From the NCBI GenBank assembly GCA_964017235.1, contig OZ024936.1, positions 33,874,040 to 33,938,039 of the forward strand: a stretch of DNA of 64,000 nucleotides, read 5' to 3'. Of this stretch, positions 43,601-55,600 are shown one piece after another. Made by a program: the position numbers and the translations under genes. This DNA comes from Sabellastarte sp. h YS-2021 (taxonomy: Eukaryota > Annelida > Polychaeta > Sabellida > Sabellidae). The notes under the pieces are model-generated. The model saw only the letters and a list, made by a program, of their open reading frames with translations. It ran no database searches and had not been told where the DNA came from. The stretch's first letter is position 1. Each line of letters starts with the position of its first letter.

Positions 43601-46600
43601 TTTCACACAGTAGTTAATAATTTTATGTTAATAAAATTCACTTACCAACCTGAAATAAAAATGAAGTTTCAATTCCGAAACTACATTTGAGCAGCAGTTA
43701 ATGCTTTTGTGATAGGTTATGTGACTCTGTTTTTATATAAACAACCGTGTTTTCAATGTACAGAAGTCTTTTTTATTTTACATTTCTTCCGTGTAATACT
43801 GTTTTGAATGTGAAAAAGTGGCCGACAAGAAATAAAGCAAATGGTTGGATCCCATTATTTTTGTAGGTTTTAAGTCTGTAAATATGGAGATTTTTGTAGT
43901 TTAAGCTATTATCGCCCATCGGCGCGAGTACCCGGGTACCCGCCCATTGAAATCATTACCTACCCGGTCCTACTGAAAAGGGTTTATTGAGAACACTAGT
44001 TACAGGTGAAGCTATAATACTGTGCGATTGTGCATTTTAACTTTATTAAAGTTTTAGCAAAGTGTCTCAAATTTTGATGGTGAGTAGTAATCCCTAGGGT
44101 GGTGGCTAATTAAAAATCAGAAAGAATGGTTCAGTTACCAAATGACCTCTAAAATGTTTTAGAAATAGTGGCAGGGGCTCAGTAGCCCTGTGGGTATTTA
44201 ATCAGGTACTTAATTACTTAGCTGACATCTTTGTGGAATCAGCATCATTGCAACATGTGGGTAATAGTGATGAACTGTCTTTATATGATTAGCTGTTAAA
44301 AGGCAAGTTAAAACCAAACAAAGGATTTGAACAAAGTGTGAAAACTCATTTAAATATTCAGACAGAATATTGAAGTAAAATGTGTGTTTATTTTCAGTGG
44401 ACCATCTCTTGATGATGAAGATGATGAGAAACCATCCACTGGTGAGTTGCTCTAATTTTCATCGTAAATGTAAATTTAAATGTTAAATCTTAATTTATAC
44501 TAAAGAAAGATGCAAGTAACACATGGGGATTTGCTCATTTAAAACTGGTGTTCTCTGTGGTGCTAAGCTCTTTTCTGTCCCTGGATACTGAAATTGGTTG
44601 ACTGTTTTTGGTTCTGTTTGCACCTTAGAGTCTTCTTTGTAAAAGGGGGAATAAGCACTGTAAAAGTCCAATTAGCAATAAAATTAATTAAGATGTATGT
44701 GTACAAGTGATTGTAAATTGGCCCTCTGATTGGTCAAGCTATAGTTGTATACATCAGAGCTGCCTTTGTGGAAAAGAAAGTTGCTTTAGATATGTAAGCC
44801 TTTATTTTGATTCTCTAGTTGGGTGGTTTGAGAGGAGTAAGCCATTATTTTGAGGATCTAGTTGGGTTGTAAAATTCAGCACAGTATGTGAAATTTCCCA
44901 ATTGAGACTCTGAAATTACAGGTGAGAAAAAATAATTAATAGCTGTGGCAATTTTTCACCAGGTAAGATGAGAATCCTAATTTTGTCACTAATCTCACAA
45001 ATGTGTAAACAATTTTCCACAAGACAGGGAAATAGAAGAATGGTTTCCTCTCTGTGGAATTTCACATACTATGTTATCACATTGCTGTTCACCTGAACAT
45101 TGCTCACATTAGGCGAGTAAGTAAGGATGTACTGAAAACTTGTAAGCCCTCTGCTTTGAATGACCTTGATCTAAATTTACTTCTTTGTTTCACTGTTGAT
45201 TACAGGGGGAGCGAGTAATGGTGCAGTGAAGGAGAAGACGTCACAGCAGAGGGCGGGGGAAGCCATGCTAAGACACATTATTGAGTGTGTGGATGGAGAA
45301 AGCTACTCATTCAGGTGACTCAGGCTTTTAATTCAAGTTTCCCCACTTAGTACTCTTCCCTCTGGTCACACGCATAACCCTGGATTACTAACCTAGATCA
45401 TCCCTCGACTATCACTTGAACACTGCTTTGTTACTTAGCGAGCTCCCCACTGTGGGGAAGATATTGCACCTGCAGTGCAGTAGATTAGATTAGACTCAGC
45501 TCTGCATACAAGTCTTATAGAGCTTAATTGTCTTGGCAGCTTTATTTCATAACTACATGAAGCTCATGATTTTCATTGTGGTGGGAACAAGGTATTGTTA
45601 TCATGTCTGTTTGTCCATGTGCACAACTAAAAAACTGTATTTTGAATTGGGGCCATATTTTTGCACTAGAATAAAATAGAATAGAAACATTTTTACAGCG
45701 CAAAATTAATACAACATCCTCTAATGCACTTGGGATCAAAAATGGAAAGTCCAGGGATGTATCGGGTCAAGATCCAAATAAGTGCCCACTGGGGAGATGT
45801 ACTATGGTGGAGGATAGGCTAGTCTAAAGAAATAGGTTTTTAGCTGGCTTCGGAAACCTGTTATTGTGTGCTGTGATCAGACTGATTGTGGGAGTCTGTT
45901 CCATTCAGTGGGGGAAGCCATTGCAAAACCTCGCCTACCAATGGCCTTTCTAGGACAAGCTGAGGGAAGAGATAGCCTATTTCCACAAGTTTGGCTACTG
46001 GTTTTGATCAAGGATGAGAAGTATGTGGGTTGGGAGAATTTGATGGCCTTAAACGTAATTAGATTATATTTAAACAAGATGCAGTATGTAATAGGGAGCC
46101 AGTGTAGTTTTTGATGAAAGGGAGTGACATGGCTTGTTTTATCAAGTCTAAAAACAATTCTGCAAAGGGCATTTTGAATATTTTGGAGTTTAGCCACGTT
46201 ATATTTGCTTACATCATAAAGTAGGGAATTGCAGTAGTCAAGTCGACTGCTGATCATTGAGTTTGCAAGCAAGGCTGCAGTCTCCACACTGAGGAATTTG
46301 CAGATGTGTCTTAGATCCTTGAGGTGATAATAACAGGCATGACAAACCTTGGTTATGTGGCTGGTAAAGGTGTTTCCAGAATCAAAGGTAACATCTAGGT
46401 TCTTCACTGTATCGGTAGGGGAGATAGAATTTCCAAGAAGTGGAAATAGGTGGAATTTACCAATGGCAAGTCCTAAATGATAATTCCAGATCAAGATTCC
46501 AGAAGTTTTATGAATTTTTCAACAATTTTTGCTCTATAACTTGAAATTTATAATTACATTTGGGTCTCACAAGGGGGGTCTGCCCCTGGCTCAACCCTTC

Positions 46601-49600
46601 TCTAAGATGAACCACATTTGGACACTTCAGGCCGTAGCTTTATTGCATAGTAATGTAATAGTTTGGGACTATGTGGGATCTTGTTACATTTGTATGTCGA
46701 ATCGGTGTATAGTTTCTACATTTTAGTGAAGTTCTGCCTTTCATACTGGGGGCTTGCTTCACTCTTCTCATGTTTAAAGCCAAATTAATCAATCAAAATG
46801 TCTATACTGGGGGAGTAAATTTGTGGTATTCGTATTCCCTGCTCATTCACCATACTTTTACCATGTCACCACATCTCAGTGTATTCACTCATTCCTTACA
46901 CATGTGAATATGACAGTGTTTTACTCGTGGTGTACACATCTTAATGTGTCAGTGTACTTACTGATTCTGTGCACATTCCAAAAACATATCATTGTATTTA
47001 ATCACTGTGTAAACATCTAAATGTGACATGGTTTTAGACAATCTGTACATATTTCAGTGTCATTGTATTCAGCTCATTGTGTATTCATTTTAGTGTATCA
47101 ACATATTTTGGCATATCACTGTACTTGCTTATTCTGTACACTTTTCAATGTGTCATTGTATTTACTCATTGTGTATACATTTTAGTGATATCATAACACT
47201 GTACTTAAGTACTCTATACATATTTCAGTGAGGCTCTGCCCGCCCTGGCTTTCTTCCAGAGCAGACAGGTGAGGTCTGTGGCGTGGAAGGCACAGATGGA
47301 GATTGGATCAGGACTGAAGATTCCGGTGGCAGGGTACCAGAGGGTGGGTGTACTGAAAGACTCTTTCTCATTTATGCTTGTCACATTTGGGCCCATCAGT
47401 TCAGGGAGGATGCTTTGTCACCCTGTCTCCTCGGTTTATTGGCAGTTTTTAGGAAAAATACATTTAAAAAGTGTGGTATTTTCTTTTCCAAAAATCAGCT
47501 TCTTTGAAACTTAGTTCTCAATATATGCTGTGTAGTTGTACTTTGCAAGAAAGCTGTTGCATTGAATATTTCAAGTTTTCCACATCGTTCCCAAGTCAGT
47601 ATGTTAAATACTCTGTGTTTTCTGTTGGGATGTACAAATATTGGGTCAGTTGCTTAAATTGACAGCTTGTTCATGTGATAAAAAAAAGTTTAAATGACAA
47701 AGGATTTATGATTTTTTTTTTGTGTGTGTGTTAAGGTTTTTGAACCTGAGTTAAAAGAATATCTTCTATTTTGCCCTGATCATACCATTTAGTGTGCTAG
47801 TGTTTTCCACTCAGAAATTACTCCTTTCCCTTTATACATGTATTGTTACATTAAGTCTGAAACGCAATTAGAGTAAGAAATCTAAAATTCGCCAGGAATC
47901 TAAAATTTGCCACCTCTAAAACCTTAGTTAATTTTATGTGATGTTTTTGTCTAAAAATTAGTATTTTTCAGTTCAAAAAGCCTTAATTTACTATACATTC
48001 AATAAATCTCACCATAAATCATTTATTTTATTAGTATTTTCACATGTGGCGAATTTCAGATATGTGGCGAATTTTAGATTTCTTACTCTACCACTACTTT
48101 GATATCACAAAGTTCACACATGACAGCAGGAAAAGTCACAAAAACACACAATGTATATTTATTGTAATAAAATCTAACATAAACTGAACTTTCATTTTTG
48201 CTAAATCTTTCATACATGATGTTTGTAGAATACCCATATATAACGTGTATTAGTAGCATTTATATCAGAGAAGCTCAGGTGTACTTGCATTCTTTGTTTG
48301 AAGATCAAGGAGGCAAAACCCAAGTCATTCAAGCAGGTGTATGCCAAAGATGCAGAGTCAGAGGTGGAGAGAGTGAGGACTTACCATCTGAATGACGAGG
48401 ACAGGACAGAGGTCGAAAAGGAGGACACCGTGGAGGGTTAGATAATATGGCAGTTAAAGTGAGGGTGAAAAATGGGGTTCAGTCTCTGTTAATGCAGTAA
48501 CCATTGTGTTTTAATTTTTTTCAGCTGAAAGTACCAGAGAAGCAAATATGGTAGCTGATGGAAATATCAGTGGTATTCTGAGTGTACAACAGTGCCCAAT
48601 AATGGGAAACGGCTAAATAAAGTGGTTAACTAGACTGGCTGGATAGCCCCCATTTTACAAATCCACCACCTCTATCCCCTTTTCTCTACTCAGTTTTTTG
48701 GTATGTAGTATTTAAAGAACACCATTCCTATAATAAGAAGTGAATATCATTTACATATATTAAAAAAGGAATCAATTTAAAAATGAATTAAACCATCTTC
48801 ACCCATTATAACTACAGATATGGATTGCATCGCTTTAATAATTTAAAAAAAAAACGTTTTGTTTTAATCAAGCAACCAATATTGATGCTAAGACCCACAT
48901 TATAAAGACGGGAAGTGCACAGACCACAAAATGCAGTGCACATATTTTTGCGTACATTTATCTGAGGCAATAAATGGACGATCGCCGATAATAGAGAACG
49001 AAACGATACACACAAAATATAGTGCGACAAATAGGCGTGTATAACAACATTTTTATTGCGTAAAATAGCCTTACCTTATCCTCACAAGTGCTTGTTTGGT
49101 TTTGTGGAGCAAAAACGTATCGACCGACAAGAATTTTTTAAGGAATATTCTTGTCACAAGAGGTGACCCCTTTGTGTGCGCATGTCCGCGCATGCGCCGT
49201 ACTCATTGTCGACAGGTAATTGTCGAGAGATCTTCATTATATTTTTGGTCGATATGGGAGCAACACGTATTTTCTTTTATTATCGTCCATTCACAGACGA
49301 AGATCTATGAAGTTTTGAAGCGTGCAAGCGTGCACCTACCTGTATTTATCCATTATTCGACTGGTACTACCACTATTCTGCCTCCCTTGTCCTGAAAAGG
49401 GTCAGAATTAGATGTGCAAGAAGATGTTGCTGTAAAGTCTTCAGTGGAAGACGTGTATATCTTCGGCTGTACTCACCCATTATTCGACTGGAACTTCCTC
49501 CGTGTCGATGAAAAGGTATGCAGAGAGGAGCTCCCGTAGTTTTCAGTGGAAAACTGCTTTATTGTCCCTTTATTGATGGCATAACATGAGTATTAGCGTA

Positions 49601-52600
49601 TGCTCGAAAACAAAGAAGAAAGAATGCAGTTGTCTTTGCAAGGAGGTCGTAGATTCTTTACTGTGGGTGGAGCGCCACTCTGGTACAGTAACAGGTCTCC
49701 CTCCAAAGAACGACTACAGAAGCATATCCACTGATCCTTGCAGTTATTATTTTGCTTCCCACCAGGTACAGTGAACTTCCTGCTTCTCAGACATGAAAAT
49801 AAGGACAGGTTACCTTCATTTGCTGTAGATTTAGATGAAGATCCAACAGACATCTTTGGGGCAGTATGTGCACTGCTTGTCTTTTCAGCCCTGTTGAAGA
49901 ATTAAACCTTCCTATGACCATGTCTCCAATGGAAGGAATACTGTGACTTTTGAGTTAATTCTTCTGCAAACTCAACGAAGATCAAACTGGCTAGATGAGA
50001 TATGGTGTTGAAGTCCTAACTACAAAATATCATCGTACCACTCTTCCTTGTTTACCAGGACAGAGGGATACAGAAGAACGTGGCTACACTATAAGGCAAG
50101 TCACCATGGAGGCTCTTCTTGCAGTGTTACTGACAGTGATGGGAGATTTTCATTGCCATCCCAGAGTTGTGCGAATCTTGAGACGGAGTTGTCGAATTAC
50201 TCCCCAATCGAATTCACCAATGCCTGTACTACCCACAATGCAAAGCGATGACGTCAGACAGGAAAACATGGCTACAGTACTAAATATAAATATACCGCTA
50301 AAATGCTTCAAAAGAAAGCGAGTTATCCACTCAACAATTGCAGAACTTCAGGTTTCTATGGCAGTTTATTTCTTGTACAGAAACTCGGCTAATGACGACC
50401 TGTGATAGATCTCAGTGTCCTGAATTGATTTCTAACTACGACTTCAACGGTCACGGCCCACGAGTGAAGTGCGTTTACTACAACAATAAATACCTGCTTG
50501 TCCCATCATTTAAACTGGAGACAGCAGAAATTATTAGAAATTCGGTTACAAAAGATGCATTCTTTTATGTACCGACTCACCAAGATTTTCAACATCTACT
50601 TCAGTTTAATGTACACTGGCAAACCTATCAGTTCAAAGCATTATAAAATTCGGGTTAACGACACCTCTACAGTATCATGCGAGTAGTAAAGAGGCAAATC
50701 TCATTCTTCAGTTTCACAGAATAGGAGTTCACCATATACCTAGACCACTGGTTGTTTAGTGTACTTAAAGACACCAGTATTGGGTTCAAACCAAAGAACT
50801 CATCCAATTATGCATCAACTAGGCTTCGTGATATCGATTTCCTAGGTTACCACTGCATTTTGGTACCAGGAAATTTCTTTCACCATATACCTAGACTACT
50901 GGTGGTTTGTGTACGTAAAAGACACCAGTATTGGGTTCAAACCAAAGAACTCATCCAATTATTCATCAACTGGGCCTCGTTATATCGATTTCCTGGGTGA
51001 CCACTGCATTTTGGTACCAGGAAGTTTCTTTCTACCTCGAAAAAATTAAATACCTGAGAATCTATTCAAGTCATGGCGATCTCATCACAGTTAACCTCAA
51101 GGTTGCTTATATCCCAGGTAGGGATACCAGCATCTTTGGAAAAGATTATACCAATGGGTCAGTTATGTATGTGTGCCTTTCAGTGGTATCTAGAAAAAAC
51201 TGGCAATATCTCCAGTCACTAGTTGTGAGAATTCCTGTTTCAAATCCTTCTGAAAAAGCATATTCACTGGTGGAAAATGCCAAAAAAATGGGAAATAGGA
51301 TGCCTTTCTATACACAGGTGCACAATTCCCTTATTTTCGTAGATGCATTAAACCAGGGTTGATGATCCCATCTATAAGCATCACAGTTAGTGGCTTTGGA
51401 CAGTTAAAAATGTATATATTACATTTCAATGTCATACAGCTGAAGGCAGTGTGTTCAGCCCTTAAAAACCTTCAAGACAAATTCCACACAAAAGAATTCT
51501 GATAACATCAGACAACACCACTGTGTTCGGTTATCTGAACAAACAGGGGGGGGGGAGCGTATACCTCCTAGTTTGGCGCAGCTTGGCCTACTGCAATCCT
51601 TGAAATATATTCATAACAGACATATTCTTGGTTGCTTAAAGGTCATACTCAACATCATCTCCTGAAGGGATAAAGGTTTGGCGCATCCTGGCCTACTACA
51701 ATCCTTGAAATATACTCATAAGAGACAGAAATATTCTGGGGTTACTTAAATGTCATGCTCAATGACCTCTACAGAAGTGACAAAAGTAATATGTACAGAA
51801 TGGTTCTTACTCCCTTTATGGTTGTAGACAACGTGCAAGTTTGGCACAAATCAACAATAGGTGTTTTATGCAGGTATGCTGCATCTTGGCCTACTGCAAT
51901 CCTTGAAATATTCTCATATGAGCCAGATATATTCAGGGTTGCCTAGATGTCATGACAGCCTCTCCACAAAGAACGAAATAATACAGACAGGAGAGTCTTC
52001 ATCTTTAATATTCTATTTGATTTACATAGTTTGTCAAATACCAATGGTAGAGATGTTTGCCACCAATATCAGTCATAAACCTCCATTCTATGTTGCCAGT
52101 CCCGGATGCAGATGCTCTGAACACATATGAATTAAACATCTTGTTGGAGGTTCTGGACGGCTAGGCCTTTTGTCCTATACCACTTATTCCAAAAAGTCAT
52201 TGAACAAGTGAACACCAGGTGCAAAATGATTATAGTGGCTCCTTGGTGGCCCATGATACATTGGCTTTGGGGTCTGGTGAGTCTTTCAACCAAACCTCCT
52301 TTACAGCTACTTCACTGGTCTCAGAAACAGCCATTCAGTCAGAAATACCATCTGAATCTGTTGCATTGGCACCTTCATGCTTGGCACCTTAACACCACTC
52401 AGAATCTCTTATATCATTCTCTGGGCAAGGGATAGAGAGATTTAGGGCATCTCAAGGACCCTCATCTTGGAATGCATGAGTCATGATGGGCCATTTTGAG
52501 CTCTGGTACCCACAGAATAAAGTGGCCATCTCAGAGCCTACGGTCTCAATTATACCAGATTTTTTGATCCATTTGCTTGCAAAAATCTGAAACCTGTCAC

Positions 52601-55600
52601 TATTGTTGGCTTTGCAGCAGCCATAGCTGATCATTTACATTTTTTGTGCAGGAGTTGAGCCAAAGCCTGCATCTTTATAGGCCTATTGCAAGTGTTATAG
52701 AGGGAAGTCCACTGCTAGCAGAGGTGCAGCATCAAGGGATTTGCCTTTGCTTCTCTTGGTTTTCACAAAAGGCTCCTTATTAAGCGTCCCGCAAGGGACG
52801 CTTGTTTGTGTATGGGAGAGCTTCAGGCTCCGCCGGCTCCGCCGGCTCCGGCGGCTCCGCCGGCTCCGCCGGCTCCGCCGGCTCCGCATTTTGTTTTCCT
52901 TATAACTCTGTAACCGTTAGGCGGATTCTTTTCAAATTTGGCAGGTTTAGGCAGTAGCCTTGGGGAATTTTTTTGAATATGCTGCAGTGACATTTCAACC
53001 AATCAGAGAGGTCACATGACCAAAAATGTCTTTTTTCGATGGGGAAGCTTGTCCGGATGATAACTTGAAAGGAATTTTATCAATTCACCTGAAACTTGGC
53101 AAATACATTCATTCTATTAAAATCTGGAAATCATTAGATTTTGGCATTGATTGGTCAAGAAATGGCCGAGTAATTAATGATTAATTAATCATTACGAATT
53201 TTCCAAATAAGGAAAACACAAAAATGTTTATATCTCGAAAACCGTGCTAGATAGAGCGATTTCGGCGAAATTTTTGACCCGCAGGGTATCTCTGCGGAGT
53301 AGTTTTCCCAATTTTCAAAAAATTTTTGTCTCGCCCAAAATGGCGGCCATTTTGAATTTTCGAAATTTTCGCAAAAATTGCAAAAGACAAAAATGCTTAT
53401 ATCTCAAAAACCGTGCTAGATAGAGCAATTTCGACAAAATTTTTGACCCGCAGGATATCTCTGCGGAGTACTTTTCCCAATTTTCAAAAAATTTTGGTCT
53501 CGCCAAAAATGGCGGCCATTTTGAATTTTCGAAATTTTCGAAAAAATTGCAAAACACAAAAATGCTTATATCTCGAAAACCCTGCTAGATAGAGCGATTT
53601 CGACGAAATTTTTGACCCAAAGGGTATCTCTGCAGAGTAGTTATCCCAATTTTGAAAAAAATTTTGTCTCGCCAAAAATGGCGGCCATTTTGAATTTTCG
53701 AATTTTTCGCAAAAATTGCAAAACACAAAAATGCTTATATCTCGAAAACCGTGCTAGATAGAGTGATTTCGACGAAATTTTTGACCCACAGGGTATCTCT
53801 GCAGAGTAGCCATGCCAATTTTGAAAAAAATTTTGTCTCGCCAAAAATGGCGGCCATTTTGAATTTTCGAATTTTTCGCAAAAATTGCAAAACATAAAAA
53901 TGCTTATATCTCGAAAACCGTGCTAGATAGAGCGATTTCGACGAAATTTTTGACCCACAGGGTATCTCTGCAGAGTAGCCATGCCAATTTTCAAAAAAAT
54001 TTTGTCTCGCCAAAAATGGCGGCCATTTTGAATTTTCGAATTTTTCGCAAAATTGCAAAACACAAAAATGCTTATATCTCGAAAACCGTGCTAGATAGAG
54101 CGATTTCGACGAAATTTTTGACCCAAAGGGTATCTCTGCAGAGTAGTTATCCCAATTTTGAAAAAAATTTTGTCTCGCCAAAAATGGCGGCCATTTTAAA
54201 TTTTCGAATTTTTCGCAAAAATTGCAAAACACAAAAATGCTTATATCTCGAAAACCATGCTAGATAGAGCGATTTCGACGAAATTTTTGACCCACAGGGT
54301 ATCTCTGCAGAGTAGCCATGCCAATTTTGAAAAAAATTTTGTCTCGCCAAAAATGGCGGCCATTTTGAATTTTCGAATTTTTCGCAAAAATTGCAAAACA
54401 TAAAAATGCTTATATCTCGAAAACCGTGCTACATAGAGCGATTTCCACGAAATTTTTTATCTTCAGGGTATCTCTGCAGAGCAGCTATCCCAAAGAGCTT
54501 TCACTTGGTGAAGTTTCAGACCCATAGCTAATTACTCACCTACTCAAAATGAGTAAATGCGAATTATCTCTAAAAGTATTGCAGATAGCCAATTTTTCTC
54601 AAATAACTCATTCACCTACTTTTGGCAGAGCTTTCACTTGGTGAAGTTTCAGACCCATAGCTAATTACTCACCTACTGAAAATGAGTAAATGCGAATTAT
54701 CTCTAAAAGTATTGCAGATAGCCAATTTTTCTCAAATAACTCATTCACCTACTTTTGGGAGAGCTTTCACTCTGTGAAGTTTCAGACCCATAGCTAATTA
54801 CTCACCTACTCAAAATGAGTAAATGCGAATTATCTCTAAAAGTATTGCAGATAGCCAATTTTTGTCAAATTAATCATTCACCTACTTTTGGGAGAGCTTT
54901 CACTTGGTGAAGTTTCAGACCCATAGCTAATTACTCACCTACTCAAAATGAGTAAATGCGTATTATCTCTAAAAGTATTGCAGATAGCCAATTTTTCTCA
55001 AATAACTCATTCACCTACTTTTGGGAGAGCTTTCACTTGGTGAAGTTTCAGACCCATAGCTAATTACTCACCTACTCAAAATGAGTAAATGCGAATTATC
55101 TCTAAAAGTATTGCAGATAGCCAATTTTTCTCAAATTAATCATTCACCTACTTTTGGGAGAGCTTTCACTTGGTGAAGTTTCAGACCCATAGCTAATTAC
55201 TCACCTACTCAAAATGAGTAAATGCGAATTATCTCTAAAAGTATTGCAGATAGCCAATTTTTCTCAAATAACTCATTCACCTACTTTTGGGAGAGCTTTC
55301 ACTCTGTGAAGTTTCAGACCCATAGCTAATTACTCACCTACTCAAAATGAGTAAATGCGAATTATCTCTAAAAGTATTGCAGATAGCCAATTTTTCTCAA
55401 ATAACTCATTCACCTACTTTTGTGAGAGCTTTCACTTGGTGAAGTTTCAGACCCATAGCTAATTACTCACCTACTCAAAATGAGTAAATGCGAATTATCT
55501 CTAAAAGTATTGCAGATAGCCAATTTTTCTCAAATTAATCATTCACCTACTTTTGGGAGAGCTTTCACTTGGTGAAGTTTCAGACCCATAGCTAATTACT

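Noticed and set aside
49096-49395. 99-codon frame conserved in both DIRS-C copies as a small gene
   Set aside because: Its start overlaps the terminal repeat and the same bases recur inverted in the foldback module. Conservation follows from DNA copying, and no domain is visible.
52695-52889. Arg/Ser-repeat peptide on the minus strand
   Set aside because: Translation of the GGCTCCGCC minisatellite. No start context and absent from element D copy 1.
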